A stretch of DNA of 64,000 bases, taken from assembly GCF_963666525.1 (NCBI RefSeq), contig NZ_OY762905.1, forward strand, positions 186,001 through 250,000. Reading direction: 5' to 3'. Both the position numbers and the translations under genes were made by a program. A model generated the notes under the pieces. It searched no databases, was not told the origin of the DNA, and saw only the letters and a list, made by a program, of their open reading frames with translations. Shown in pieces: positions 26,862-37,849 of the stretch (its first letter is position 1; each line of letters begins with the position of its first letter). The DNA comes from an uncultured Cohaesibacter sp. Lineage in GTDB: Bacteria; Pseudomonadota; Alphaproteobacteria; Rhizobiales; Cohaesibacteraceae.

Positions 26862-28816
26862 CAGTGCGTTCCCCCGCTCAGCATCGAATAGGTAATCAGG
26901 ATCGCCACACCGATCATCATGGCAAAGGCATAGTGATAGACATAACCGGTTTGCAACTTGTTGATCCGGTTGGTCAGGGCAACGACCCGCGCCGCAATCC
27001 CGTTGGGCCCGAAGCGATCGATGATCCCCTCATCGCCCTTCTTCCAGAGAAGAGAGCCCAGCCCCTTGGCTCCGCGGATGAAGATGAAGCTGTAAAGCTC
27101 ATCAAAATACCACTTGTTGAGCAGGAACCGATAAAGCCAGTTGTGCCGCTCTGCCAGCCGCTTGGGTATGACCGGCGACAGAAGGTAGAACACCACCGCA
27201 ACAAGGAAGCCTATAGCCATCATCGCGAACGGTGCCAGTTTGACCATCACCGGAACGCCGTGCGACTCGTGCATCACTTCGTTTTCAGCTCCTGTGAACA
27301 GCGCCCCTTTCCAGAACTCGTCATAGGCATGGCCGTAGAAATAGGACGAGAAGACCATGCCAGCAGCAATGGCTCCAAGCGCCAGAACCATGAGGGGCAC
27401 CGTCATTACCGCCGGGCTTTCATGAATATGAGCTTTCACGTCCGGGCTCATGCGCTCGCGGCCATGGAAGGTCATGAAGATCAGGCGCCAGCTGTAGAAG
27501 CTGGTAAACAGCGCCGCAATCACCGTCATGGCAAAGGCGTAATTGGCCATGCTGTTTGTCGCGGCGAAAGCGGATTCGATGATCGCGTCCTTGGAATTGA
27601 ACCCGGCAAAGCCCAGAATAGTCCCCGGAATGCCAACGCCGGTCAGCGCGAAGGTACCGATCAGCATCATTGCATAGGTCAGCTTGATATGCTTGCGCAG
27701 ACCACCCATCCGGCGCATGTCCTGCTCATCGGAAACCGCGTGGATGACCGACCCGGCCCCAAGGAACAACAGCGCCTTGAAGAAGGCATGGGTGAAGAGG
27801 TGGAACACCGCAGCCCCATAGGCCCCGATGCCCAGCGCCACGAACATGTAGCCCAGCTGCGAACAGGTCGAATAGGCAATCACTCGCTTGATATCGTTCT
27901 GAACCAGCCCGACGGTTGCCGCGAAAAAGGCCGTTGTTGCACCGATGAAGGTCACCACTTCCAGTGCGGTTGGCGACAGCTCGAACAACGGTGACAGACG
28001 CGCCACCATGAAGACACCGGCCGTGACCATGGTCGCGGCATGAATGAGCGCTGAAACCGGCGTTGGCCCTTCCATGGCATCCGGCAACCAGGTGTGCAAC
28101 AAGAACTGAGCAGACTTGCCCATGGCACCCATGAACAGCAGCAGGCAGATGGTCGTCATCGCATTGAGGTCTTGCCCGAGGAAATGGATCGTCGTGTCCT
28201 TCATCGCGTCGGCATTGGCGAAAATGTTGCCAAAGCTCACGCTATCAAACAGCACATAGATGCCGCAAAGGCCAAGCAGGAAGCCGAAGTCGCCGACGCG
28301 ATTGACGATGAATGCCTTCATGGCAGCTGCGTTGGCCGAAGGTTTCTGATACCAGAAGCCGATCAGCAGATAGGACGCCAGACCAACGCCTTCCCATCCG
28401 AAGAACATCTGCAACAGATTGTCGGCCGTGACCAGCGACAGCATCGCAAAGGTGAACAGCGACAGATAGGCAAAGAACCGGGCGCGATTGGGGTCGGCAT
28501 GCATGTAGCCGATTGAATAGATATGCACCAGCGCCGAGATCGTGTTGACCACGACCAGCATCACCACCGTCAGCGTGTCGACACGGATGGCCCAGTCGAT
28601 CTGCAGATCACCGGAGCTGATCCACGTAAGGATATTGACCGTTTGCGGCGAGCCATGCCCGATGCCAACCGACAGGAAGGCAATCCACGACAGGATGGCA
28701 GCAATGACCAGCAGGGTGCTGGTGATGATTTCCGATGCCTTGTGCCCCAGCGTGCGGCCAAAGAAACCGGCGATCAGAAAGCCGATGAGCGGCAGAAAGA
28801 GAATGGCCGAATACAT
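26861..28816 (-). CDS. nuoL: NADH-quinone oxidoreductase subunit L
   Basis: The distal antiporter-like subunit of complex I, 651 residues, with the long C-terminal lateral helix that runs along the membrane arm. Visible blocks include [37 protein letters not shown] and [21 protein letters not shown] at 28816, 8 bases after nuoK. Its stop overlaps the nuoM start by one base. Confidence 0.97.
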   Translation of the reverse strand: MYSAILFLPLIGFLIAGFFGRTLGHKASEIITSTLLVIAAILSWIAFLSVGIGHGSPQTVNILTWISSGDLQIDWAIRVDTLTVVMLVVVNTISALVHIYSIGYMHADPNRARFFAYLSLFTFAMLSLVTADNLLQMFFGWEGVGLASYLLIGFWYQKPSANAAAMKAFIVNRVGDFGFLLGLCGIYVLFDSVSFGNIFANADAMKDTTIHFLGQDLNAMTTICLLLFMGAMGKSAQFLLHTWLPDAMEGPTPVSALIHAATMVTAGVFMVARLSPLFELSPTALEVVTFIGATTAFFAATVGLVQNDIKRVIAYSTCSQLGYMFVALGIGAYGAAVFHLFTHAFFKALLFLGAGSVIHAVSDEQDMRRMGGLRKHIKLTYAMMLIGTFALTGVGIPGTILGFAGFNSKDAIIESAFAATNSMANYAFAMTVIAALFTSFYSWRLIFMTFHGRERMSPDVKAHIHESPAVMTVPLMVLALGAIAAGMVFSSYFYGHAYDEFWKGALFTGAENEVMHESHGVPVMVKLAPFAMMAIGFLVAVVFYLLSPVIPKRLAERHNWLYRFLLNKWYFDELYSFIFIRGAKGLGSLLWKKGDEGIIDRFGPNGIAARVVALTNRINKLQTGYVYHYAFAMMIGVAILITYSMLSGGTH

Positions 28817-28824
28817 GTGATCTC

Positions 28825-29133
28825 TCAGCCTTTCATCATATTGACATCTTCAACCGCGATGGAGCCGCGATTGCGATAGAACACGACAAGAATGGCCAGC
28901 CCGATTGCCGCCTCGGCGGCAGCAACCGTCAGCACGAGCAGACCGAATATCTGCCCGCCCAGATCCCCCAAAAAGGAAGAAAAGGCCACAAAATTGATAT
29001 TCACCGCCAAAAGGATCAATTCGACCGACATCAGAATGACGATGACATTCTTGCGGTTGATGAAAATGCCGAACATGCCGATCACGAACAGGATCGCTGC
29101 AACGGTCAGATAGTGGCTAAGCCCGATTTCCAT
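28825..29133 (-). CDS. nuoK: NADH-quinone oxidoreductase subunit K
   Basis: A small membrane subunit, 102 residues, three helices, with the two conserved membrane glutamates in the E-channel: one in [13 protein letters not shown] and one in [14 protein letters not shown]. It starts at ATG 29133 ([12 protein letters not shown]), the typical NuoK N-terminus. Confidence 0.97.
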   Translation of the reverse strand: MEIGLSHYLTVAAILFVIGMFGIFINRKNVIVILMSVELILLAVNINFVAFSSFLGDLGGQIFGLLVLTVAAAEAAIGLAILVVFYRNRGSIAVEDVNMMKG

Positions 29134-29208
29134 CTCTCTGTCTGTCCCTTCTTGGTGCGCCCGCTTCTCTGCGGGCTATACTGGAAACTGTTGGCGGAAG
29201 CGCGGCGG

Positions 29209-29823
29209 CTAAATGCCGGAGCCCGTTTCCACCTCAACAATCTCGATTGAATTCTCAACGGTGCGCGCGACCTGACGCTCGATCTTCTGCCGCTTGACAT
29301 CGGTACGGTGATGCAGCGTCAAAACGATCGCCCCGACCATCGCCACGAACAGGATCAGCGCGGCGGTCTGGAAGTAGAAAATATATTTGGTGTAGAGCAG
29401 CGAGCCGATGGCCTCGATGTTGGAGACCTGCGCGATATCCGGCATGGGTTCACCAAGGTTCGCGGCAAGATCCGGACTGACAGCCCAGCCACCAAAAGCC
29501 ACCAGAAGCTCGGCGAGCAGCACAACACCCACAACCAGTCCGATCGGCATATACTGAAGGAAGCCGGCGCGCATCTCGACAAAGTCGACATCCAGCATCA
29601 TCACGATGAACAGGAACAGCACTGCGACTGCCCCGACATAGACAACCACCAGCAACATGGCCAGAAACTCGGCCCCGAGCAGCACGAACAGGGCTGCGGC
29701 ATTGAAGAAGGCCAGGATGAGGAACAGCACCGAATGAACAGGATTGCGCGCACCGATAACCATCAGTGCCGAGATCAGCAGCACCGCCGAGAACAAATAG
29801 AAGAAGACGCTCTGAAGGATCAT
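29209..29823 (-). CDS. nuoJ: NADH-quinone oxidoreductase subunit J
   Basis: Membrane subunit of 204 residues. It has helices typical of ND6, including the conserved VVYVGAVAVLFLFIVMMLD segment with its flexible pi-bulge region. The C-terminal tail after the last helix is charged (about 35 residues, RTDVKRQKIERQ). ATG at 29823. It follows nuoI by 63 bases. Confidence 0.96.
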   Translation of the reverse strand: MILQSVFFYLFSAVLLISALMVIGARNPVHSVLFLILAFFNAAALFVLLGAEFLAMLLVVVYVGAVAVLFLFIVMMLDVDFVEMRAGFLQYMPIGLVVGVVLLAELLVAFGGWAVSPDLAANLGEPMPDIAQVSNIEAIGSLLYTKYIFYFQTAALILFVAMVGAIVLTLHHRTDVKRQKIERQVARTVENSIEIVEVETGSGI

Positions 29824-29886
29824 GTCTTTTGCTTTCCTGCGTCCCTTGCGGGAGGCAATTCTCCTTGAAATCTCTTTGTGGCGGCC

Positions 29887-30375
29887 TTAGCGATAAGGCG
29901 CATCCAGTGCGATATTCCGTGCCAATTCCTGTTCCCACCGTTCCCCGTTCTCAAGCAGCTTCTGCTTATCGTAGAACAGCTCCTCGCGGGTTTCCGTCGC
30001 AAATTCGAAATTCGGACCCTCGACAATCGCTTCCACCGGGCAGGCCTCCTGGCAATAGCCGCAATAGATGCATTTGGTCATGTCGATGTCATAGCGCGTC
30101 GTGCGGCGGCTGCCATCATTGCCGCGCGGACCGGCCTCGATGGTGATCGCCTGCGCCGGGCAAATGGCCTCGCACAGCTTGCAGGCAATGCAGCGCTCTT
30201 CCCCGTTGGGATAGCGGCGCAAGGCATGCTCGCCCCGGAATCGCGGCGACTGTGGCCCTTTTTCGAACGGATAGTTGACCGTCGACTTGGGCGAAAAGAA
30301 ATAGCGCATCGACAGCGTGAAGGCCGAAACGAACTCCTTCAGCATCAGCGATTTTGCAGCCTGAGCCAGTGCCAT
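29887..30375 (-). CDS. nuoI: NADH-quinone oxidoreductase subunit I
   Basis: The 8Fe-ferredoxin subunit carrying clusters N6a and N6b. Two four-cysteine motifs are visible: [12 protein letters not shown] and [12 protein letters not shown]. 162 residues. ATG 30375 has GGAGGG six bases upstream; a TTG one codon earlier is less likely. It starts 3 bases after the stop of an extra small gene that separates it from nuoH. Confidence 0.97.
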   Translation of the reverse strand: MALAQAAKSLMLKEFVSAFTLSMRYFFSPKSTVNYPFEKGPQSPRFRGEHALRRYPNGEERCIACKLCEAICPAQAITIEAGPRGNDGSRRTTRYDIDMTKCIYCGYCQEACPVEAIVEGPNFEFATETREELFYDKQKLLENGERWEQELARNIALDAPYR

Positions 30376-30378
30376 CAA

Positions 30379-30636
30379 TTACCCTCCAAATGCCGTCAAA
30401 CCGGCAAACCAACCAACAAACGCGAACAGGACCGGCATCGGAACGCGATAGAAAAACCGCGTCAACCGGGCCATGGTCTCCTTGCTCATCGATCCGGGAG
30501 CAGTTTCCCGTCCGAGCAAAAACCCGTTCTCCTGGGCCCGCAAAACCGCAGGCAACACCACGATGTTGGCAAAGACCGCTATAAGGAGCCCGACAAGGGC
30601 GCCCAGACTGCCTGCCATCCAGGGTGCATCAATCAT
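30379..30636 (-). CDS. small membrane protein inside the nuo operon (85 residues)
   Basis: An 85-residue protein with two hydrophobic helices: one near residues 10-30 (LGALVGLLIAVFANIVVLP) and one at the C-terminus (VPMPVLFAFVGWFAGLTAF). A charged stretch lies between them (GRETAPGSMSKETMARLTR). ATG 30636 has GGAGA upstream. It is tightly packed: 19 bases after the other extra gene and 3 bases before nuoI. I do not recognise a family. Its place suggests an accessory or assembly role for complex I, which is inference only. Confidence 0.75.
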   Translation of the reverse strand: MIDAPWMAGSLGALVGLLIAVFANIVVLPAVLRAQENGFLLGRETAPGSMSKETMARLTRFFYRVPMPVLFAFVGWFAGLTAFGG

Positions 30637-30655
30637 TCAACTCTCCAGCGCGAGC

Positions 30656-30901
30656 CTAGCCCGCAAGCGAGGCACCAGCCCAATAGCCGATGAACGGAAA
30701 CAGAAGCTGGGTGCCACACCAGATCCCGAACTGTATCCAGTCACCGAATTTCTTCGTATCCGGATGCCGCGCCAGCCCCTTGTCCGAGCGAGCCTTCATC
30801 CATTTGGCCCCGACAAGGCCGCCAATCATCTTGTAATCGGCCCAGCCGATCACCCCGCCAATCAGGGCCCCGACCATGCCGGGAAGCGAAAGATCAAACA
30901 T
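30656..30901 (-). CDS. small membrane protein inside the nuo operon (81 residues)
   Basis: An 81-residue product with two hydrophobic segments: a glycine-rich one near residues 8-20 (GMVGALIGGVIGWAD) and one at 60-80 (GTQLLFPFIGYWAGASLAG). A basic linker (KWMKARSDKGLARH) lies between them. ATG 30901 has GAGG seven bases upstream; GTG one codon earlier is possible. It begins 9 bases after nuoH. The helix-basic loop-helix plan resembles its neighbour's, so the two could be a pair. Family not recognised. Confidence 0.75.
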   Translation of the reverse strand: MFDLSLPGMVGALIGGVIGWADYKMIGGLVGAKWMKARSDKGLARHPDTKKFGDWIQFGIWCGTQLLFPFIGYWAGASLAG

Positions 30902-30910
30902 CACAGTCCC

Positions 30911-31960
30911 TCACGGTGCCCAACCGGCAAATTGCAGGACCCCGGCCACCAGAACCACATAGAACAGCGACAGCGGCAGGAATACCTTCCAGCCAAGACG
31001 CATCAGCTGATCGTAGCGATAGCGGGGAACGAAGGCCTTCACCATGGCGAACATGAAGAACACCAGACCGGCCTTGAGAATGAACCAGACAACGCCCGGC
31101 AGCCATGTAAACGGCACCACATCCAGCGGCGGCAGCCAGCCGCCCATGAACAGGATGGTGGTCATCGAACACATCAGCGCGATCGAGACATATTCACCAA
31201 GCATATACATCATGTAGGGCGTCGAGCCATATTCGACCATGAAACCGGCCACCAGCTCGGACTCCGCCTCGGCCAGATCGAATGGCGGGCGATTGGTCTC
31301 GGCCAGCGCCGAAATGAAGAAGACGACGAACATCGGGAACAGCGGCAGCCAGTACCAGTTTAGGAAGCTCATGGAGGGCATGCCGAGCTTGGTTGCAAGG
31401 CCGGTTTCCTGAGCGTGCACGATATCACTGAGATTGAGCGAGCCGACGCACAACAGCACCGTCACGATGACAAAGCCGATGGAAACCTCGTAGGACACCA
31501 TCTGCGCCGCAGAACGCAGCGCTGAAAGCAGCGGATATTTCGAGTTGGAGGCCCATCCGCCCATGATGATTCCGTAGACGCCAAGCGACGACACCGCCAG
31601 CAGATAGAGAATGCCGACGTTGATATTGGAAATCACCCAGCCATCAGCCACCGGCACCACTGCCCAGGCGGCCAGCGCCACGGTCACGGTCACCAGCGGC
31701 CCCAAAAGAAAAATCACCTTGTTGGAACTCGATGGAATGACCGGTTCCTTGAGAATGAACTTCAGAAGATCGGCAAAGGACTGAAACAACCCGAACGGCC
31801 CGACCACGTTCGGCCCGCGCCGCATCTGCACCGCAGCCCAGATCTTGCGGTCGGCGAGCAGCACATAGGCGATCACCACCAGAAGAGCGACCAGCATCAA
31901 GAGGGATTGCCCCACCATGATGGCGCCGGGAATCAGCCAGTTTGTGACAAACTCATTCAT
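30911..31960 (-). CDS. nuoH: NADH-quinone oxidoreductase subunit H
   Basis: The membrane subunit (ND1) that forms much of the quinone chamber, 349 residues, eight helices. Conserved blocks: [34 protein letters not shown] and the acidic loop [23 protein letters not shown] at 31960. It is followed at 9 bases by two small extra genes before nuoI. Confidence 0.97.
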   Translation of the reverse strand: MNEFVTNWLIPGAIMVGQSLLMLVALLVVIAYVLLADRKIWAAVQMRRGPNVVGPFGLFQSFADLLKFILKEPVIPSSSNKVIFLLGPLVTVTVALAAWAVVPVADGWVISNINVGILYLLAVSSLGVYGIIMGGWASNSKYPLLSALRSAAQMVSYEVSIGFVIVTVLLCVGSLNLSDIVHAQETGLATKLGMPSMSFLNWYWLPLFPMFVVFFISALAETNRPPFDLAEAESELVAGFMVEYGSTPYMMYMLGEYVSIALMCSMTTILFMGGWLPPLDVVPFTWLPGVVWFILKAGLVFFMFAMVKAFVPRYRYDQLMRLGWKVFLPLSLFYVVLVAGVLQFAGWAP

Positions 31961-31972
31961 CTAGCAGTCCTC

Positions 31973-34057
31973 TCACTCCGCAGCTTCCGCCTTGTGGCCC
32001 TTGGCCAAAGCGCTGCATTCGGCCATGACAGCCGATGCCCGCGCAATGGGGTTGGTCAAGTAATAGTCCGAAACCGGCGACACCAATGCCTGCCCCTTGA
32101 CCGGTTTGGCCTCCTTGGCGAGCGCCTCGATGGCAGCTCCGTCGCCTCTCAGGCACTCATCCAGCGCCTCAAGGGCCGGATAGTCGGCATAAAGCCGCGC
32201 CCGCAGCTCAGCGAGGCTGTCGAACGGCAGCGTCTTGCCAAGAACGGCTGATAGCGCCCTGAGGATCGCCCAGTCTTCCTTGGCGTCGCCCGGAGCAAAA
32301 TTGGCCCGAACCGACAACTGAACGCGTCCTTCGGTGTTGATATAGAGCCCGGATTTCTCGGTGTAGGTCGCAGCAGGCAGAATCACATCTGCCGCGTGCG
32401 CACCGGCATCCCCGTGCGAACCGATATAGATCTTGAAGGCAGACCCGAAGCTGTCAAAGGCCAGCTCGTCGGCCCCCAGCAGCAACAGCGCATCGACGCC
32501 CCCGGCCTGCATCGCGGCAACATCCTTGCCACTGGCTTGCGGTTCGAAACCGATCTCCAGAGCACCCACGGCGCTTGCATCGGTGTGCAACACGGAAAAA
32601 CCATTCCAGTCAGCGGAGACGGCACCACAGGCCACGGCCAGTTTCGCGGCCTGGGCAAGAACCGCCGCACCGTCCTCATGGTTGATCGCGCCCTGCCCGA
32701 CAAGGATCAGCGGACGTTCGGCCTTGCTGAGCACATCAGAGAATGCACCCTTTCCGTCGGCGAGTCCGGCCAGCACATCGGCACCAGCGCCCAGATAGTC
32801 ATAGCCATATTTGAGATCGGCCTGTTCGCCGATGACGGCAATTCTGGTGCCGCCAGCCAGCCACGTCTTGCGGATGCGGGCATTGAGCACAGCCGCTTCC
32901 ATGCGAGGATTGGAGCCGACGATCAGAATGGCGTCCGCCTCTTCAATGCCCTCGATGGTGGCGTTGAACAGATAGGCGGCCCGCCCCATGGCCGATGTCA
33001 GCACCGAGCCATCCTGACGGGCATCCATGTTACCCGAACCGAGCGAAGTCATCAGACCCTTGAGCGCATAGAGTTCTTCAACACTCGCCATGGACCCGGC
33101 AATGGCGCCGATCCGGTTGCCATCAAGCCCGTTGAGCTTTTCGGCAATGGCACGGAACGCGACGTCCCAGCTGGCAGGTGTCAACTTGCCATCCTTGCGG
33201 ACATAGGGCTTGTCCAGCCGCTGCGCTCTCAGACCATCCCAGATGAAACGGGTCTTGTCGGAAATCCATTCCTCATTGACCGCATCATTGACACGCGGCT
33301 GAATGCGCATCACTTCCCGGCCACGGGTATCAACGCGAATGCTGCTGCCAACAGCGTCCATCACGTCGATGGTCTCGGTCTTGGTCAGCTCCCATGGCCG
33401 CGCCGTGAACGCATAAGGCTTGGAAGTCAAAGCGCCAACCGGGCACAGGTCAATCACGTTGCCCTGCAGCTCGGATGTCAGCGCCGCCTCCAGATAGGTT
33501 GTGATTTCAGCGTCTTCGCCGCGCCCCACAAGGCCCAGTTCCTGAATGCCGCACACCTCGGTGGTGAAGCGCACACAGCGGGTGCAATGGATGCAACGGG
33601 TCATGGTGGTTTTCACCAATGGCCCGATATACTTGTTCTCGACCGCCCGCTTGTTCTCGTGGAAGCGGGAGCCGCCCTTGCCGAAGGCAATCGCCTGATC
33701 CTGCAGGTCGCATTCGCCGCCCTGATCGCAGATCGGACAGTCGAGCGGATGGTTGATGAGCAGAAACTCCATCACCCCTTCCCGAGCCTTCTTGACCATC
33801 GGCGACTTGGTAAAGATCTCCGGCGGTTCACCGTCGCGACCGGGGCGCAGATCGCCCACACGCATCGCACAGGATGCCGTTGGCTTGGGTGGTCCGCCCT
33901 TTACCTCGACAAGACACATGCGGCAGTTGCCCGCAATCGACAGACGCTCGTGATAGCAAAAACGCGGAATCTCGGCCCCGGCCTCTTCTGCAGCTTGCAG
34001 CAGGCTATATTCCTTCGGGACATCCACTTCTATTCCGTCAACGACCAGCTTTGCCAT
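31973..34057 (-). CDS. nuoG: NADH-quinone oxidoreductase subunit G
   Basis: The large iron-sulfur subunit, 694 residues. The N-terminal 2Fe-2S ferredoxin domain shows CYHERLSIAGNCRMCLVEV. An HxxxCxxCxxxxxC cluster site lies in HPLDCPICDQGGECDLQD, followed by the 4Fe-4S site CIHCTRCVRF. The rest is a molybdopterin-oxidoreductase-like domain without cofactor, about residues 220-690. ATG at 34057, 33 bases after nuoF. Confidence 0.97.
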   Translation of the reverse strand: MAKLVVDGIEVDVPKEYSLLQAAEEAGAEIPRFCYHERLSIAGNCRMCLVEVKGGPPKPTASCAMRVGDLRPGRDGEPPEIFTKSPMVKKAREGVMEFLLINHPLDCPICDQGGECDLQDQAIAFGKGGSRFHENKRAVENKYIGPLVKTTMTRCIHCTRCVRFTTEVCGIQELGLVGRGEDAEITTYLEAALTSELQGNVIDLCPVGALTSKPYAFTARPWELTKTETIDVMDAVGSSIRVDTRGREVMRIQPRVNDAVNEEWISDKTRFIWDGLRAQRLDKPYVRKDGKLTPASWDVAFRAIAEKLNGLDGNRIGAIAGSMASVEELYALKGLMTSLGSGNMDARQDGSVLTSAMGRAAYLFNATIEGIEEADAILIVGSNPRMEAAVLNARIRKTWLAGGTRIAVIGEQADLKYGYDYLGAGADVLAGLADGKGAFSDVLSKAERPLILVGQGAINHEDGAAVLAQAAKLAVACGAVSADWNGFSVLHTDASAVGALEIGFEPQASGKDVAAMQAGGVDALLLLGADELAFDSFGSAFKIYIGSHGDAGAHAADVILPAATYTEKSGLYINTEGRVQLSVRANFAPGDAKEDWAILRALSAVLGKTLPFDSLAELRARLYADYPALEALDECLRGDGAAIEALAKEAKPVKGQALVSPVSDYYLTNPIARASAVMAECSALAKGHKAEAAE

Positions 34058-34090
34058 CGAACGTGTCTCCGTTGCGTTAAAGTCCTTGGC

Positions 34091-35404
34091 CTATTCGGCC
34101 GCTGCCAGCGGGGCCGCATCCTCTTTCGGATTGGCCGTATACTGATCAATTCTCTGTTCAATCACCGGGCGGAAATGGCGGATAAGCCCCTGCACCGGCC
34201 AGGCTGCGGCATCACCAAGGGCACAGATCGTATGACCTTCCACCTGCTTGGAAACCTCGAACAGCATGTCAATTTCCTTCTTCTGCGCCTCGCCCCGCGC
34301 CATCCGCTCCATCACCCGCCACATCCAGCCCGTACCCTCGCGGCATGGCGTGCACTGGCCACAGCTTTCGTGCTTGTAGAAATAGGAAAGCCGGGCAATT
34401 GCGGCGATGATGTCTGTCGATTTGTCCATCACGATCACGGCGGCCGTGCCAAGCCCCGAGCCGAGCCCCTTGAGGCTGTCGAAATCCATCGGACAGTCCA
34501 TGATCTGGTCTGCCGGTACGCACGGCACGGAAGACCCGCCCGGAATGACCGCCAGAAGATTGTCCCAGCCGCCACGAATACCGCCGCAATGCTTGTCGAT
34601 CAGCTCCTTGAAGGGGATCGACATGGCTTCCTCGAAGGTCGCCGGCTGATTGACATGACCGGACACGCAGAACAGCTTGGTGCCATGGTTGTTCTCCGCC
34701 CCGAAGCCCTTGAACCAGTTGGCCCCGCGCCGCAGAATTGTCGGCGCAACAGCAATGGATTCGACGTTGTTGACCGTCGTCGGGCAGCCATAAAGGCCAC
34801 AGTTGGCCGGGAATGGCGGCTTGAGACGCGGCTGGCCCTTCTTGCCTTCCAGTGATTCCAGCAGCGCCGTTTCCTCGCCGCAGATATAGGCCCCGGCACC
34901 ATGATGCACGATAATGTCGAAGTCATAGCCGTGAATGTTGTTCTTGCCGATGAGACGCTTCTCATAGGCCTGATCAACCGCAGCCTGCAACCGCTCACGC
35001 TCGCGCATGAACTCGCCGCGCACATAGATGAATGCCGCTTCCGCATTCATCGCAAAACCTGCGATCAGACAGCCCTCGACCAGATGGTGTGGATCATTGC
35101 GCAGGATCTCGCGGTCCTTGCAGGTCCCCGGCTCGGATTCATCGGCGTTGACAACCAGATAATGCGGCCGCCCTTCCTGCTTGGGTGGCATGAAGGACCA
35201 TTTGAGACCGGTCGGAAAGCCCGCTCCGCCACGTCCACGCAGACCGGATGCCTTCATCTCATTGATGATCCAGTCGCGCCCCTTGAGCAGCAACCCGCGG
35301 GTGCCATCCCATGAGCCGCGCTTCAGCGCTCCTTCAAGGCTCCAGTCATGGATGCCGTAGATATTGGTGAAAATCCGGTCTTCGTCCTCGAGCATCACGG
35401 CCAT
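34091..35404 (-). CDS. nuoF: NADH-quinone oxidoreductase subunit F
   Basis: The flavoprotein that oxidises NADH. 437 residues, with the glycine-rich FMN/NADH-binding part [16 protein letters not shown] and the 4Fe-4S (N3) cysteines in [15 protein letters not shown] 35404 shares its A with the nuoE stop (TAATG), so translation is coupled. Confidence 0.97.
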   Translation of the reverse strand: MAVMLEDEDRIFTNIYGIHDWSLEGALKRGSWDGTRGLLLKGRDWIINEMKASGLRGRGGAGFPTGLKWSFMPPKQEGRPHYLVVNADESEPGTCKDREILRNDPHHLVEGCLIAGFAMNAEAAFIYVRGEFMRERERLQAAVDQAYEKRLIGKNNIHGYDFDIIVHHGAGAYICGEETALLESLEGKKGQPRLKPPFPANCGLYGCPTTVNNVESIAVAPTILRRGANWFKGFGAENNHGTKLFCVSGHVNQPATFEEAMSIPFKELIDKHCGGIRGGWDNLLAVIPGGSSVPCVPADQIMDCPMDFDSLKGLGSGLGTAAVIVMDKSTDIIAAIARLSYFYKHESCGQCTPCREGTGWMWRVMERMARGEAQKKEIDMLFEVSKQVEGHTICALGDAAAWPVQGLIRHFRPVIEQRIDQYTANPKEDAAPLAAAE

Positions 35405-36531
35405 TATGCATCACCTCCGCTCTTGCTGGATGAGACCGCACCGGCCTGTACCCGCTTGGAAAACTCTGTCTCTTGGCCGGACGCCAGCACCTTGGCCTGC
35501 TCGATCCACTGCTCACGGGCAATCCGCCCACGGAAAGCGAGCTGGCCATCGACAAAGGCGGCGTTGTCATCGGACCATCCGGCAATCTGGGCAAAATGGA
35601 ACACCCCGAGCGCATTCAGCTTTTGCTCGATCTTGGGGCCGATGCCACTGATTTCCTTGAGATTGTCCGCCTTGCCATCGAGCGGCTCGGACAACAGGGC
35701 CGGAGCCTCGCCTTCGCCAGCAGGCTTTGCTACCGGTGCAGGCTCTGCCTTGACTTCGGAAGGTTTGGCCGACTTGCCTTTCGTGGGCTTTTTCTCGGCA
35801 GCTTTCGCTGGGGTGGCGCCTTCAGGCTGAGACTTGGTCTCCGGAGCCAGTTCTGCCGCTGGAGCTGTCTCGACTTCTGTCTCGCCCATGTCTGCCCCAA
35901 GTCCCCATTTCACACGGGAGCCATCATAGAGCGACGGATCGGTGAGCGTAACCGGGCCACTTGCCGGTGCCGACCCCTGACGGCCTGTCTGGCTACCCGG
36001 CGCGACCGGTTCATCCTTGCCGATCTTCTCGATTAGCTCTTCAAGGATTTCCGGCGTCAGATCCTCATAGGTGTCCTTGGAAATCTGGACCATCGGTGCA
36101 TTGACACAAGCCCCGGCGCATTCCACCTCTTCCCACGAGAAATTGCCGTCCTCGGACAGGGCAAACTGCTTTTCGGCGATCTTGTTCTTGCAGACACGGA
36201 TCAGGTCCCCCGCGCCCCGCAGGCGACAGGGTGTCGTGCCGCAAACCTGGATATGAGCTTTTCTGCCCACTGGCTGCAGTTGGAACTGGGTGTAGAATGT
36301 CGCCACTTCGAGAACGCGGATATAGGCCATGGACAGCATGTCCGCCACATATTCGATGGCGCGCTGGGTGACCCAGCCTTCCTGCTCCTGAGCCCTCATC
36401 AGAAGCGGAATCACGGCAGAGGCCTGACGCCCCTCGGGATATCGACCAATCACGCTATGGGCCCATTCGAGATTCTCCTTGGAGAATTCGAAACTGGCTG
36501 GCTGTTCGCTATGCAGGCGACGGACACTCAT
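35404..36531 (-). CDS. nuoE: NADH-quinone oxidoreductase subunit E with C-terminal helix-hairpin-helix extension
   Basis: The 24-kDa 2Fe-2S subunit (N1a). Residues 1-185 are the standard thioredoxin-like part, with cluster cysteines in [10 protein letters not shown] and [10 protein letters not shown]. After residue about 190 comes a Pro/Ala/Lys-rich linker, and then a compact C-terminal domain containing [19 protein letters not shown], a helix-hairpin-helix-like motif. The total is 375 residues against about 165-220 for classical NuoE. Such extensions occur in alphaproteobacterial NuoE; their role is unknown. ATG 36531 begins [12 protein letters not shown]; 26 further upstream codons are open but unlikely. 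Confidence 0.95.
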   Translation of the reverse strand: MSVRRLHSEQPASFEFSKENLEWAHSVIGRYPEGRQASAVIPLLMRAQEQEGWVTQRAIEYVADMLSMAYIRVLEVATFYTQFQLQPVGRKAHIQVCGTTPCRLRGAGDLIRVCKNKIAEKQFALSEDGNFSWEEVECAGACVNAPMVQISKDTYEDLTPEILEELIEKIGKDEPVAPGSQTGRQGSAPASGPVTLTDPSLYDGSRVKWGLGADMGETEVETAPAAELAPETKSQPEGATPAKAAEKKPTKGKSAKPSEVKAEPAPVAKPAGEGEAPALLSEPLDGKADNLKEISGIGPKIEQKLNALGVFHFAQIAGWSDDNAAFVDGQLAFRGRIAREQWIEQAKVLASGQETEFSKRVQAGAVSSSKSGGDA

Positions 36532-36629
36532 GTCTGCCGTTCCTCGTTTCTGTTTCGAGCCAACCGCTTTGCGATCGGCAACCGAAGTTAAAATCATGAG
36601 GCCGAACAAGCGGCCCGAATTGCATGGGC

Positions 36630-37820
36630 CTAGCGGTCCACCTCGCCAAATACCAGATCAAGCGACCCGAGAATGGCAGACACGTCGGCCAGCTGATAGC
36701 CGCGAGACAGGAAGTCCATCGCGGACAGATGCGCAAAGCCAGGCGCCCTGATCTTGCATTTGTACGGCTTGTTTGAGCCATCCGAAACCAGATAGACTCC
36801 AAACTCGCCCTTGGGGGCTTCCACCGCGGCATAGACCTCGCCAGCAGGCACATGGAAGCCTTCCGTATGGAGCTTGAAGTGATTGATCAGCGCCTCCATC
36901 GAGCGCTTCATCTCGCCGCGCGTCGGCGGCACGATCTTGTCATTCTCGGCACACACCGGCCCCTGCCCTTCGGGCGCGCGCAGCTTGGTGATGCACTGGC
37001 GCATGATCCGCACGGACTGGCGCATTTCTTCCATGCGCAACAGATAGCGGTCGTAATTGTCGCCATTCTTGCCAATCGGAATATCGAACTCCATTTCGGC
37101 ATAGCATTCATAGGGCTGGCTCTTGCGCAGATCCCACGGCACGCCACAGGAGCGCACCATTGGACCGGAAAATCCCCATGCCCAGGCATCATCCAGATCG
37201 ACAATGCCGATGTCGGCGTTGCGCTGCTTGAAGATGCGGTTGTCTGTCAACATCGTGCCGATGTCGTCAATCACCTTGAGGAATGGATCACAGAACGCCT
37301 CGATATCATCGATCAGCGCCTCCGGCAGGTCCTGCCGCACGCCACCGGCGCGGAAATAGTTGGCATGCATGCGCGACCCGCTGGCCCGCTCATAGAACAC
37401 CATCAACTTCTCGCGCTCTTCAAAGCCCCACAGAATCGGCGTGAGCGCGCCAACATCCATCGCCTGAGTGGTGATGTTGAGAATATGGTTGAGAATCCGA
37501 CCAATCTCGCAATAGAGCACGCGAATCAGCTGCCCACGCCGCGGCACCTCCAGCCCGAGCAGCCGTTCGACCGCCAGACAGAAGGCATGTTCCTGATTCA
37601 TCGGCGCAACATAGTCGAGCCGGTCGAAATAGGGCGTCGCCTGGGCATAGATCTTGTGCTCGATCAGCTTCTCTGTACCACGATGCAACAGGCCGATATG
37701 CGGGTCGACACGCTCGACGATCTCGCCATCCAGCTCCAGCACCATGCGCAACACCCCGTGGGCGGCCGGATGCTGTGGGCCAAAGTTGATGTTGAAGTTT
37801 CTGACCTGTTTTTCAGCCAT
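36630..37820 (-). CDS. nuoD: NADH-quinone oxidoreductase subunit D
   Basis: The 49-kDa subunit next to the quinone site, related to NiFe hydrogenase large subunits. 396 residues, opening with [20 protein letters not shown]. It also contains [13 protein letters not shown] and the C-terminal [16 protein letters not shown]-like block (here [18 protein letters not shown]). ATG at 37820, 29 bases after nuoC. Confidence 0.97.
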   Translation of the reverse strand: MAEKQVRNFNINFGPQHPAAHGVLRMVLELDGEIVERVDPHIGLLHRGTEKLIEHKIYAQATPYFDRLDYVAPMNQEHAFCLAVERLLGLEVPRRGQLIRVLYCEIGRILNHILNITTQAMDVGALTPILWGFEEREKLMVFYERASGSRMHANYFRAGGVRQDLPEALIDDIEAFCDPFLKVIDDIGTMLTDNRIFKQRNADIGIVDLDDAWAWGFSGPMVRSCGVPWDLRKSQPYECYAEMEFDIPIGKNGDNYDRYLLRMEEMRQSVRIMRQCITKLRAPEGQGPVCAENDKIVPPTRGEMKRSMEALINHFKLHTEGFHVPAGEVYAAVEAPKGEFGVYLVSDGSNKPYKCKIRAPGFAHLSAMDFLSRGYQLADVSAILGSLDLVFGEVDR

Positions 37821-37849
37821 GTCGCGTCTGTCCCCTCCCGGTCCCCGTA

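Noticed and set aside
32396-34855. An 819-codon plus-strand frame across nuoG and part of nuoF
   Set aside because: Both minus-strand genes are certain from their cluster-binding motifs; the plus frame has no recognisable domain.
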